From contig JAGAQG010000046.1 in NCBI GenBank assembly GCA_017622875.1, positions 1 through 64,000 of the forward strand: a stretch of DNA of 64,000 nucleotides, in the 5' to 3' direction. The position numbers and the translations under genes were made by a program. Each line of letters opens with the position of its first letter. The first letter of the stretch is position 1. The notes beneath the pieces were generated by a model that was given only the letters and a program-made list of their open reading frames with translations, did not search any database and was not told the DNA's origin. Below, piece after piece: positions 18,354 through 24,941 of this stretch. Source of the stretch: Lachnospiraceae bacterium. Its GTDB lineage: Bacteria; Bacillota; Clostridia; Lachnospirales; Lachnospiraceae.

Positions 18354-18712
18354 GTAAAACTGATGGCAAGTTTCTCTAACATTTCCCACTGCTCTACATC
18401 CAAATCGGCGAGAGCTTCTACAAACCGCACCCGGTAAGACTCATCTTCTTCTTTCATAAGTTCACCAAGAAAAGAAGCAATTTTTTCGCGCCTGGTTAAA
18501 GAAACAAACATTTCACCAGTGCCATTTTTTAACCATTCTTCGGAAACGCTATATTCACGACATATGGAACGTAACATCTGATCGGTAAGATTTCGATTAC
18601 CAACTTCTATATTAGAGATTGCAGTTTTGCCAACTCCTAATTTTTCTCCAAATTTTTCTAATGTAAGATTAAGCGATTTTCTAATTTCTCTAACTCGTTC
18701 GCCTTGAGTCAC
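18341..18712 (-). CDS. XRE-family (CI-like) prophage repressor
   Basis: 123 residues. The N-terminal HTH_3 domain (about 1-65) has KFGEKLGVGKTAISNIEVGNR as the helix-turn-helix. The C-terminal 55 residues are acidic and helical and contain no LexA-type peptidase, so the repressor is not self-cleaving and some other factor must relieve it during induction. The gene is divergent from the early operon and faces the promoter at 18800-18828. The start is preceded by AGGAGG (complement of CACCTCCT). It is the most likely lysogeny repressor. Confidence 0.85.
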   Translation of the reverse strand: MTQGERVREIRKSLNLTLEKFGEKLGVGKTAISNIEVGNRNLTDQMLRSICREYSVSEEWLKNGTGEMFVSLTRREKIASFLGELMKEEDESYRVRFVEALADLDVEQWEMLEKLAISFTKKD

Positions 18713-18799
18713 ACTTAGTCACCTCCTAACTTTTTTATAAGCATATCACGTGGAATAATTAAAAGCAAGAAAAAAGTCCACAAAGAATACAAAAAGTTA

Positions 18800-18828
18800 T
18801 TGACAAGGTTCACGAAGTGTAATATGAT
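18800..18828 (+). promoter_or_regulatory. Strong early promoter with overlapping operator
   Basis: TTGACA and TATGAT are 17 bases apart. Between them lies the near-palindrome TTCACGAAGTGTAA (18809-18822), well placed for a repressor to block RNA polymerase. It reads away from the CI-like gene into the early genes starting at 18870. Confidence 0.8.
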
Positions 18829-18869
18829 ATCCACATAGAAAACAAAAGCATTTACAGAAAGGAGAAGAA

Positions 18870-19022
18870 ATGGAAGAAAGAGAAAAGGAGATTCTAAGAA
18901 CAATTTCTGATGCTTATCCCAAAATGACGGACTTCCAAAAAGGATATTTGCTGGGAGTGGCAGAAAGTAAAGCAGCAGAAAAGATAGAAATGAAAAAGAA
19001 GCAAGATCCTGTAGCAGTCTAA
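18870..19022 (+). CDS. Small early phage protein in the Cro position
   Basis: 50 residues, starting MEERE and ending DPVAV. AAAGGAG lies 6 bases before the ATG. It contains the segment KMTDFQKGYLLGVAESKA, a pattern common in small proteins that directly follow phage early promoters in Clostridia. It has no HTH that I can see. The function is unknown. Confidence 0.65.
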   Translation: MEEREKEILRTISDAYPKMTDFQKGYLLGVAESKAAEKIEMKKKQDPVAV

Positions 19023-19081
19023 GAAAGGGGGATGATTCCATTGAATATAGAATTTTTCCAAGGTTGGAGGTGTAGTGGTAG

Positions 19082-19267
19082 ATGGAATACGAAAGTATCC
19101 AAATGGAAAACGGTAAAATCTTTAGCGGAAAACGTATCGGAGAACTTGTTGAAAATATCATAAACAAATTCTCCGAAGAAAATCTAACCTGTAATGAAGG
19201 AAAGATTGTGTTAGCTAAGGCCATAGAAGTAATTGGCGGATACAGTAAAATTCAAAAAATAGATTAA
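19082..19267 (+). CDS. Small early phage protein
   Basis: 61 residues, with a helical segment RIGELVENIINKF and ending in GGYSKIQKID. GGAGG at about 19065 is somewhat far from the ATG. A 43-codon frame beginning at about 19032 behind AAGGGGG overlaps it in another phase, so the translated frame here is not certain. No function is known. Confidence 0.5.
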   Translation: MEYESIQMENGKIFSGKRIGELVENIINKFSEENLTCNEGKIVLAKAIEVIGGYSKIQKID

Positions 19268-19283
19268 AGGTTTTTACACCATT

Positions 19284-19469
19284 TTAACCAAAGTCTTCAG
19301 GGGTTAACTTGCTACTGACTTCTTGGATGCACTTTTTGCATATATCAGAGTTGTCTATATCTTCGCATCCTTTGCAGCAATAACCACCAAACAGAAGTTG
19401 ATGACAAAGAACTTTACGTTCTACTGAAGAACGTGGGCAGTATACAGATACAGAAATTTGTAATTTCAT
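19284..19469 (-). CDS. Small cysteine-rich protein on the opposite strand
   Basis: 61 residues with eight Cys, including YCCKGC and DICKKC, consistent with a small zinc-binding fold. GAGGAG lies 8 bases before the ATG. It is the only minus-strand gene within the plus-strand early region. It could be spurious, but the site and the composition support it. Confidence 0.45.
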   Translation of the reverse strand: MKLQISVSVYCPRSSVERKVLCHQLLFGGYCCKGCEDIDNSDICKKCIQEVSSKLTPEDFG

Positions 19470-19577
19470 AAATAAATCTCCTCATATTTAACATCAGATC
19501 ATAGCAGTGACCTGTAAAAGAAATTATATGGAGAAAGAAAGGGAAATTCAAGTGAAATGAAGGAGGGAAGTGCACTG

Positions 19578-19742
19578 ATGTACAAGGTTATACAATACAT
19601 CCTTACGTGGATACAGGTAATTTTAGAGGTATTTTCTATTTACATGTATTGCGAAAGAAAGTGGAAGCCAGAAACCACAACCATAGTGTTAAAAGAGATA
19701 CATATAATCCTATTACTCTGTTGGATTTTATTGACAATTTGA
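19578..19742 (+). CDS. Small membrane protein
   Basis: 54 residues with two hydrophobic segments (VIQYILTWIQVILEVFSIYM and IHIILLLCWILL) separated by a charged turn. AAGGAGG lies 11 bases before the chosen ATG; a start at 19557 would place the site inside the gene. The function is unknown. Confidence 0.5.
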   Translation: MYKVIQYILTWIQVILEVFSIYMYCERKWKPETTTIVLKEIHIILLLCWILLTI

Positions 19743-19771
19743 TTCAAAGAGATTTGGAGGTACAGCGATAG

Positions 19772-19930
19772 ATGACAACATATTACAAAAGTTACGGAAT
19801 GTCAGCAAGTATCACAGAACATAGAAATGGCAGCGTTACGTTGAAAACTTGTTGTGGTAAAAGTAAGACAAAAAAGAAGTACGCCACCAAAAAGTTGGCA
19901 GAAAGAGCATGGAATAGGATGTGCTCATGA
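19772..19930 (+). CDS. Small basic phage protein
   Basis: 52 residues, strongly basic in the second half (GKSKTKKKYATKKLAERAW), suggesting nucleic-acid binding. GGAGG lies about 13 bases before the ATG. Its stop overlaps the next start by ATGA. The function is unknown. Confidence 0.5.
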   Translation: MTTYYKSYGMSASITEHRNGSVTLKTCCGKSKTKKKYATKKLAERAWNRMCS

Positions 19931-20010
19931 AAATATGTAAGTGCCCAGATACAACACCAACGCAAACTGTACTGGCATTCCTACATAAATTAAAAGAAAA
20001 AAAGGAGTGA
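19927..20010 (+). CDS. Very small frame coupled to its neighbours
   Basis: 27 residues, beginning MKICKCPDTTP. It starts in an ATGA overlap with the previous gene and ends inside the ribosome binding region of the next. Its reality rests on this tight packing only. Confidence 0.35.
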   Translation: MKICKCPDTTPTQTVLAFLHKLKEKKE

Positions 20011-20015
20011 TTTGT

Positions 20016-20195
20016 ATGGCTATAGCAGCAGAATATAAAATCGGTCAGACTTCGGTAGTCATACATGATGACTACTGTAAGGATCAGACACAGGAAGAAG
20101 TTGAGACTATTTTGAACAATATATCTCGTATTGCTTCAAGACATCTGAGAGAAGAGATGTACCGAAAAGAATTAGAGAAACAAAAGGCTATTTAA
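20016..20195 (+). CDS. Small early phage protein
   Basis: 59 residues: a short beta-like start (IGQTSVVIHDDYC) followed by a charged helix with EEVETILNNISRIASRHL. AAGGAG is 8 bases from the ATG at 20016, which is preferred over an in-frame GTG at 20007. A terminator-like hairpin overlaps its 3' end. The function is unknown. Confidence 0.6.
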   Translation: MAIAAEYKIGQTSVVIHDDYCKDQTQEEVETILNNISRIASRHLREEMYRKELEKQKAI

Positions 20196-20206
20196 GAGCC
20201 TTTTGC
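20182..20206 (+). terminator. Hairpin terminator before the tRNA-like region
   Basis: AAAAGGCT pairs with AGCCTTTT over a 7-base loop, and the downstream arm itself ends in four T residues. The stop codon of the preceding gene is in the loop region. Confidence 0.6.
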
Positions 20207-20211
20207 AATAT

Positions 20212-20350
20212 GGCACGAGAAACGGACTCGCGGGAGTCCAAAACTAACCTTTTGTTTGCTGGCATGAGCAAAAGAACTTCCTCTTAATGTTAATGTGAAA
20301 AATAATACCTGTTCAAAATCATAAATCCGGTTCGAATCCGGCTCGTGTCA
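20212..20350 (+). other. tRNA-like structure with an oversized or disrupted middle
   Basis: GGCACGAG (20212-20219) pairs with CTCGTGTC (20342-20349), followed by A, like an acceptor stem. Just before the 3' arm, CCGG-TTCGAAT-CCGG (20327-20341) is a T arm with the universal TTCGAAT loop. The 107 bases between are too long for a tRNA body. They contain the hairpins GGACTC-GCGG-GAGTCC and CTTTTG...CAAAAG but no clear anticodon arm. It is either a degenerate or interrupted phage tRNA or a tRNA mimic. The gene-free stretch continues to 20565, with a hairpin around 20352-20375 and a G/C-rich region before the next gene. Confidence 0.45.
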
Positions 20351-20565
20351 TTTTGGCTGTACGCATGCAGCCAAAGCCATAATAAAAGCAATCCTTTTAT
20401 TTTGTACAACACATGCGAATATTTGTGTCCGCCTGCATCTGGCACAAGGAAGTGGCTATCCAGATGGCCACGGACTGTTTCACGAAAGAATAGATGTAGG
20501 GAGCGGGATAAAAGGGGTTTTAAGTGAGAGTCCTCCCCTCCCGCCCATAGAAAAGGAGAAAGACT

Positions 20566-20757
20566 ATGAATGAATATAAGGAAAAACTGAAAATTTTTTT
20601 AGAATTTCACGCCAATAAATACGAAGAAGAATCCGTGAAAGAAATGAAAAGTTATGAAAGACACCTGATGATAGGTGCATTGCTTTTTGCAATGAATGCA
20701 AAGATTATCACCCCAATAGAAGAGGAGAAATTCAGCCGAATCTATATTAAAAGATAA
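20566..20757 (+). CDS. Small phage protein, first of a gene-plus-tRNA pair
   Basis: 63 residues: a charged N-terminal half and the segment YERHLMIGALLFAMNAKIITPIEEEKFS. AAGGAG precedes the ATG. It resembles the product at 20879 in layout (a helix, a small hydrophobic patch, then IT-x-EE-x-FS or LS), and both genes are followed at once by a tRNA, so the two units look like an old duplication. The function is unknown. Confidence 0.6.
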   Translation: MNEYKEKLKIFLEFHANKYEEESVKEMKSYERHLMIGALLFAMNAKIITPIEEEKFSRIYIKR

Positions 20758-20831
20758 TGCGCATTCGCCGAGCGGCAAGGCAGCAACACTTTTAATGTTG
20801 TTATACGTTGGCTCGAATCCAACATGCGCAG
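20758..20831 (+). tRNA. tRNA-Lys (TTT)
   Basis: Acceptor TGCGCAT pairs with ATGCGCA. The anticodon arm is CAACA-CTTTTAA-TGTTG with anticodon TTT, and the T arm is GTTGG-CTCGAAT-CCAAC. It begins on the base after the stop codon of the preceding gene. No CCA is encoded. It is closely related in sequence to the tRNA-Gln at 21064. Confidence 0.85.
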
Positions 20832-20878
20832 CTGATCGTAAGCCACAGGCGGTTAATATTGAAGAAAGGAGAATGACT

Positions 20879-21055
20879 ATGAAAGATTATAAAAAAGAGC
20901 TTATGAATTATTGCGACAAGGCTATGGAAAACGAATTTAGAGGAGAAGAAGCGAAGAAAGATGAGAGTTTTGGGGCTATTGAATTTGCGTTTTGGGCAGG
21001 TTTGATTACTAAGGAAGAAAGAGAAGAACTGTCTGAAAAATATCGGTTGGTATAA
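20879..21055 (+). CDS. Small phage protein, second of a gene-plus-tRNA pair
   Basis: 58 residues, acidic, with FGAIEFAFWAGLITKEEREELS near the C-terminus. AAAGGAG is 7 bases from the chosen ATG. It lies between two phage tRNAs and shares its layout with the gene at 20566. The function is unknown. Confidence 0.6.
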   Translation: MKDYKKELMNYCDKAMENEFRGEEAKKDESFGAIEFAFWAGLITKEEREELSEKYRLV

Positions 21056-21063
21056 CAAAACAT

Positions 21064-21135
21064 TGCGCATTCGCCAAGCGGTAAGGCACAGCACTTTGAT
21101 TGCTGGATTCCGGGGTTCGAATCCCCGATGCGTAG
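21064..21135 (+). tRNA. tRNA-Gln (TTG)
   Basis: Acceptor TGCGCAT pairs with ATGCGTA. The anticodon arm is CAGCA-CTTTGAT-TGCTG with anticodon TTG, and the T arm is CGGGG-TTCGAAT-CCCCG. The D arm is nearly the same as that of the phage tRNA-Lys, which points to a common origin. Confidence 0.85.
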
Positions 21136-21187
21136 TTTGTTGTGGCAATACAACAAAAAGCAATTACAGGAAAGTGAGGGAGTTTTG

Positions 21188-21370
21188 ATGATTATTACTT
21201 CATGCGGAATAATTGTTTTTCAACTCATCGAATGGATTGCGCCAGACACGAAATCCTTAACAAAGGTCTCTGAGGTAGGTTCTGGAGATAGATCAGCGTT
21301 TTCTATACCGGCAATACCGACGAGGCATGAAGTCACGTGTTTGTCGGCAGATAGAGAAGAACATACATGA
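21188..21370 (+). CDS. Possible small protein
   Basis: 60 codons starting MIITSCGIIVFQLIEW behind GGGAG at 6-base spacing. The first 16 residues are hydrophobic; the rest looks unlike a typical protein, with scattered Pro, Cys and Ser. The stretch could instead be non-coding RNA between tRNAs. No family was recognised. Confidence 0.3.
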   Translation: MIITSCGIIVFQLIEWIAPDTKSLTKVSEVGSGDRSAFSIPAIPTRHEVTCLSADREEHT

Positions 21371-21467
21371 TTGAAACAGATTAAACGCACAAAACTGTCG
21401 AGCATCGGTCTGCTGACGTTTACCACCCAAAATCCTCAAAATGTAAAAATATATCAGTTATCGATTA

Positions 21468-21507
21468 CATCGGGCTCATGGTTAGCACATATCCCATGCG
21501 CCTGATG
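21468..21507 (+). repeat. Long hairpin just before tRNA-Met
   Basis: CATCGGGC pairs with GCCTGATG and, inside that, CATGG pairs with CCATG, leaving a 12-base loop and one internal mismatch. It ends 5 bases before the tRNA. It may help tRNA processing or be a remnant of another tRNA; it has no T tract. Confidence 0.5.
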
Positions 21508-21511
21508 TTCC

Positions 21512-21585
21512 GGACCTTTAGCTCAGTTGGTTAGAGCACCGAGCTCATAACTCGGCGGTCCTGGGTTCGAGTCCCAGAAGGTCCA
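21512..21585 (+). tRNA. tRNA-Met (CAT anticodon)
   Basis: A standard 74-base tRNA: acceptor GGACCTT with AAGGTCC, D arm GCTC-AGTTGGTTA-GAGC, anticodon arm CCGAG-CTCATAA-CTCGG with CAT, and T arm CTGGG-TTCGAGT-CCCAG. An elongator tRNA-Met is most likely; a CAT anticodon could also be tRNA-Ile2 after lysidine modification. Confidence 0.92.
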
Positions 21586-21625
21586 TTTCATGCATGAAAA
21601 TTTAATAAAGAGGGAGCAAAGGAAG

Positions 21626-21772
21626 ATGAAACGAATCAAGAAATTCCTGAGAGACAACCAGTGGGCAATACTGGGAGCACTTGGGATACTGACATGGATT
21701 GCACTTGCATTGGAAGTCGCTGCAAGTGTTGCGGAAACAGTTGGATTTTACATTTTTATGGCAAATTTATAG
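21626..21772 (+). CDS. Small membrane protein
   Basis: 48 residues: a basic start (MKRIKKFLRDNQ) and one long hydrophobic segment, WAILGALGILTWIALALEVAASVAETV shown in part, then FYIFMANL. AAAGGAAG precedes the ATG. The function is unknown; similar one-helix proteins are frequent in early regions of clostridial phages. Confidence 0.55.
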   Translation: MKRIKKFLRDNQWAILGALGILTWIALALEVAASVAETVGFYIFMANL

Positions 21773-21822
21773 CGGACTGATAAACAGTCTGCTTTATTTG
21801 CACAAAAATCCGGAGGAAGACC

Positions 21823-22077
21823 ATGGATGAACTGGAAAAAGCATGGAAAGAAGCGAATTCAATGATTCCGGGAGACGAACCGGGAGGTCTGATATTCCTC
21901 GGAATCAAACCCACAGAGAATGACGACTACTACCTTTACCGTGAAGAGAACACAGAAAATTATTGGTACCAGTCAAAAGGAACGGAAACATTCCATAAGG
22001 AAATAAAAGAAAGAGAAAAGGAGAAGAAAGCATGTTCAAAAAGATTAGAGAACACTTTGAGAAAAGCCAGCGCGTAA
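21823..22077 (+). CDS. Phage protein of unknown function
   Basis: 84 residues, acidic in the first half (EANSMIPGDEPGG) and lysine/glutamate-rich at the end. CGGAGGA lies before the ATG. Its last 46 bases overlap the next gene in another frame, a larger overlap than usual, but both starts have good ribosome binding sites. Confidence 0.55.
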   Translation: MDELEKAWKEANSMIPGDEPGGLIFLGIKPTENDDYYLYREENTENYWYQSKGTETFHKEIKEREKEKKACSKRLENTLRKASA

Positions 22078-22298
22078 AGGGCCTTTCAAAAGCTATGTCA
22101 ATTGTAGATGAATATATGATGCCGGGACTGACTCCAGAAGCATTGGACCGCAACTATGGACAAGCCTATGCAGATATCAGAATGGTGTATATCAATGGCG
22201 ATATCACTGAGAACGAGATGTGGGCAGCAATCACAACTCTTGATAATCAGTATGATAAGCTTCGGCCAAGAGCTGTAGACGCACAATTATTTGCATAA
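22032..22298 (+). CDS. Phage protein of unknown function
   Basis: 88 residues, mostly helical, with FKKIREHFEKSQRVKGLSKA and a second half containing YGQAYADIRMVYINGDIT. AAAAGGAG is 9 bases before the ATG. It is the last gene before the hairpins and the replication gene. No family was recognised. Confidence 0.6.
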   Translation: MFKKIREHFEKSQRVKGLSKAMSIVDEYMMPGLTPEALDRNYGQAYADIRMVYINGDITENEMWAAITTLDNQYDKLRPRAVDAQLFA

Positions 22299-22303
22299 AA
22301 AAA

Positions 22304-22380
22304 GACTGGCATTCCTGCCAGTCCGGACCTCAAAAGTGAGATACTAAATCGCTAATAAAAGTATAACATGGCAGGTCCGA
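22304..22380. promoter_or_regulatory. Hairpin cluster before the replication gene; candidate origin
   Basis: GACTGGCA-TTCC-TGCCAGTC (22304-22323) is a perfect hairpin. Directly after it CGGACCT (22324-22330) is matched by AGGTCCG (22374-22380), and GGACCT recurs at about 22443. HUH replication proteins nick at hairpins, often near their own gene, so this is a candidate double-strand origin. The first hairpin could also simply end the upstream transcript. Confidence 0.4.
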
Positions 22381-22455
22381 AAACACAAGGAAAACAGCGG
22401 ATTTAAGGCCGCTATTAAAACTTGATAAAGATATTAAAGTTAGGACCTGAAGGAC

Positions 22456-23256
22456 GTGATAAAACGAAAAACATACACATTATGCAATGGTGATGTGATA
22501 GATGTACATGAATTCTATGATGGCAAGTATGGAGCTCCAGGAAAGAAAAGACAGAAGAAAAAGAAACCAACCAAGGAACAGATGCAGAAGGTCAATAAGG
22601 CAAATAAAGAAAGAATATGCCGACAGAAAATGTTGGAGTATTTCGATGCAGGAGATTGGCTATTTACACTCACCTATCAGACGAGATACAGACCGTTGAG
22701 CATGAAAGGTGCACTGGATCACTTCCAAAGGTTTGTGAGAAAGATTCGCAGAGGATATAGGAAAAGAGAGTACGAACTATTCTGGATAAGAAATATAGAA
22801 CTGGGAACAAGGGGAGCGTGGCATATTCATTTGGTTCTTAATGCAATTGAAGATACGCTAAAGCTTGTGAGTGAGGCATGGAAATATGGGTATGTTGATC
22901 ACATTGAGATTGGGAGAGACACGAGATATGATGAAGATTTCACTCAACTGGCTGCTTATCTGACAAAAGATGAAAATACCAGAGAAATCAAGAAGGATGG
23001 AACACTGGCTAAGCCAAAGATAAAGGAATCTAGTTATAACACATCCCGCAATATGCCTTTGCCGGAACCAGATGTGGACAAACTGTACCGCTGGAAGAAA
23101 GAGGTAAAACCAAAGAAGGGTTATTATATCGCCAAAAGCCATGAGGGAAATAATCCATACAATGATTGCAAATATAGGCGATACACTATGGTTCGGCTTG
23201 GAAGTAAAAAATACAAAGAATTAGAAGAAATGGGGTTGTTATGGAATTCAGCGTGA
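22456..23256 (+). CDS. HUH-type replication initiator (rolling-circle Rep-like)
   Basis: 266 residues. The lysine-rich N-terminus YGAPGKKRQKKKKPTKEQM is typical of a family of Rep-like proteins in clostridial phages. Motif II is WHIHLVL with the two metal-binding His; motif III with the likely nicking Tyr is in LAAYLTKD. These enzymes nick a DNA origin and stay covalently bound through Tyr. The GTG start lies immediately after AAGGA, so the site is close. It overlaps the next gene by 16 bp. No helicase or polymerase gene was found in the prophage. Confidence 0.75.
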   Translation: MIKRKTYTLCNGDVIDVHEFYDGKYGAPGKKRQKKKKPTKEQMQKVNKANKERICRQKMLEYFDAGDWLFTLTYQTRYRPLSMKGALDHFQRFVRKIRRGYRKREYELFWIRNIELGTRGAWHIHLVLNAIEDTLKLVSEAWKYGYVDHIEIGRDTRYDEDFTQLAAYLTKDENTREIKKDGTLAKPKIKESSYNTSRNMPLPEPDVDKLYRWKKEVKPKKGYYIAKSHEGNNPYNDCKYRRYTMVRLGSKKYKELEEMGLLWNSA

Positions 23257-23675
23257 ATATCTACATAGAGACCAGCCGAAGGGGACCGAGTAAAGGTCCG
23301 GGAAAGTATATGTATGTTCTGGAATACATTCTGAAGGACGGAACACCGTATACGGTGGACGGGACAGAAAGCTTCGAAGAAACTCGTGAAAACGAGCTTG
23401 CTTTAAAGGCGATTATAGCCGCAGGAAAGAGACTGACAAAACCATGTTCCATTCGGATATTTACTGGTTGTGATCACATTTTGAGTACGACACATAATGG
23501 ATGGTATATCGAATGGCAAAAAAACGGCTGGAAGAAGAAAAACGGGAAAGAAGTAAGGAACGCTGCATTGTGGGAAGAACTGGTAAATGTCATGGATTTG
23601 CATGCAGTGACTTATACAAAGGACGAGCATTCCTACAAACGATGGATGCGGGAAGAGTTAAGCAAAGGAGGATAG
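23241..23675 (+). CDS. RNase H-like fold phage protein
   Basis: 144 residues. The beta strands MEFSVNIYIETS and KYMYVLEYIL are followed by a helix ELALKAIIAAGKRL and a strand CSIRIFTGCDHIL, and the C-terminal half has EVRNAALWEELVNVMDLH. The arrangement and acidic residues match the small RNase H-like proteins common in Firmicute phages next to Rep genes. Cleavage activity is not proven by the motif alone. It is translationally coupled to the Rep gene. Confidence 0.6.
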   Translation: MEFSVNIYIETSRRGPSKGPGKYMYVLEYILKDGTPYTVDGTESFEETRENELALKAIIAAGKRLTKPCSIRIFTGCDHILSTTHNGWYIEWQKNGWKKKNGKEVRNAALWEELVNVMDLHAVTYTKDEHSYKRWMREELSKGG

Positions 23676-23724
23676 TTCTTAAACAATTTTTTTAGCAGTT
23701 AATCATATTTAGGAGGAATCACAG

Positions 23725-24333
23725 ATGAAAACATTATTAGAAAAGTTAGAGAATTTGATTGCAGAGTATAAAGAAAAACTGCAGGAGTCAGAAAATACAA
23801 AAGTGCAGCTGTCGGAACTGAAACCAGGAGATGTGTTCGAAACATCCTTTGGAGATTTGATCGTGCTGGAACATATCGGAGATAAAACAAAAGTGATCAC
23901 CAAAGGATTTACAAAAGAAAACCAGAGGTTTGACGAAGATTCTCCGAATTTTGCAACCTCAGAGATTTCAGAGTATTTATCAAAAGAAGTTCTTGAAATG
24001 TTTGAAAAAGAATTTGGATCAGAAAATGTTGTAGAGCATATTGAGGATGTGTTTTCAGTGGACATGCAGAAATATGATTCCTACATGGGAAAAATAAGAT
24101 TACTGACTTTTGAGGAAGCAAGAAAATACAATGATCTGATCGTAAATAAAGAATTACCAAGATGGTGGTGGACAATGACACCATGGAGCACAAAGGAACG
24201 TGGTTGGGAATATTCAATCACCGTTGTTTCCCCTTCGGGCATCATCAACGGCATTGAATGTGACAATTACTGCGGTGTTCGCCCAGTTTGTATCTTAAAA
24301 TCTAATATCTTTGTATCTAAGAAAAATGACTAA
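23725..24333 (+). CDS. DUF6273-like protein with a putative diversified C-type-lectin-like end (copy 1)
   Basis: 202 residues. A coiled-coil start (about 1-30) is followed by a domain with FETSFGDLIVLEHIG and a C-terminal segment RWWWTMTP...SITVVSPSG...GVRPVCIL. WWW followed by GVRPV at the end is a hallmark of DUF6273 and related C-type-lectin-like variable proteins. Bases 24221-24296 match the neighbouring gene's 24742-24817 almost exactly except in an 11-codon core. In that core all differences fall in codon positions 1 and 2. This is the pattern left by diversity-generating retroelements. No reverse transcriptase is in the window. Confidence 0.65.
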   Translation: MKTLLEKLENLIAEYKEKLQESENTKVQLSELKPGDVFETSFGDLIVLEHIGDKTKVITKGFTKENQRFDEDSPNFATSEISEYLSKEVLEMFEKEFGSENVVEHIEDVFSVDMQKYDSYMGKIRLLTFEEARKYNDLIVNKELPRWWWTMTPWSTKERGWEYSITVVSPSGIINGIECDNYCGVRPVCILKSNIFVSKKND

Positions 24334-24347
24334 GGAGGAAAAGGAAA

Positions 24348-24848
24348 ATGAAGAATGGAACAATTGTAGAAATCAATGGACGTAAATGGACAGTACTGGA
24401 TCAGACAGAAAAAGGTGTGTTCTGCATCTGTGAAGATATCGAAGATATGCGTTTCGATAAAGAATCAAATAATTATGCCAATAGTGCTATCAGAAAATAT
24501 CTGAATACAGAGTTTTTAACAGATATGGAAAGAGCCGTAGGAGCAGAGAACATTATTGCATTTGAAAGAGATCTGTTTTCTTTAGACGGACAGAAAGAAT
24601 ATGGAAAATGTGAAGATAAAGTGTCTCTGATCAGCGTAGATGAATACAGAAAATACAGAGAATATCTTCCAAATACCAAAAGATGGTGGTGGACGCTGAC
24701 ACCAGATAGTACAAAATGCAATGGTGATGAAATATGGGTAGCCGTTGTTTCCCCTTCGGGCTACATCTGCAGCTATGGATGTTACAATAGCATCGGTGTT
24801 CGCCCGGTTTGTATCTTTTCTCCTTCTATCTTTGAATCTGGGGTTTAA
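24348..24848 (+). CDS. DUF6273-like protein with a putative diversified C-type-lectin-like end (copy 2)
   Basis: 166 residues, lacking the coiled coil of copy 1. It starts TIVEINGRKWTVLDQTEKG, has DMRFDKESNNYANSAIRKYL, and ends with RWWWTLTP...AVVSPSG...GVRPVCIF. AGGAGG precedes the ATG and the gene is 14 bp after copy 1. The N-terminal parts of the two are clearly diverged, whereas the DNA around the variable core is nearly identical even at silent positions. That points to recent copying of a shared cassette. The ligand is unknown. Confidence 0.65.
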   Translation: MKNGTIVEINGRKWTVLDQTEKGVFCICEDIEDMRFDKESNNYANSAIRKYLNTEFLTDMERAVGAENIIAFERDLFSLDGQKEYGKCEDKVSLISVDEYRKYREYLPNTKRWWWTLTPDSTKCNGDEIWVAVVSPSGYICSYGCYNSIGVRPVCIFSPSIFESGV

Positions 24849-24861
24849 AAGAAATTGAGTA

Positions 24862-24939
24862 ATGAGAAGCGACGAAGTACATGAGCAGATTCTGGAACAG
24901 ATGGAAATGATAGATTTGACGGAGGCGATAGAAGAGTAG
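24862..24939 (+). CDS. Possible very small protein
   Basis: 25 codons starting MRSDEVHEQILEQMEM. It lacks a clear ribosome binding site and overlaps the region where the next gene should start. It may only carry the GGAGG site used by the downstream frame. Confidence 0.25.
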   Translation: MRSDEVHEQILEQMEMIDLTEAIEE

Positions 24940-24941
24940 CA

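Noticed and set aside
20345-20527. A 60-codon frame starting in the tRNA-like 3' end
   Set aside because: It begins inside the tRNA-like structure, has odd composition and lacks a ribosome binding site.
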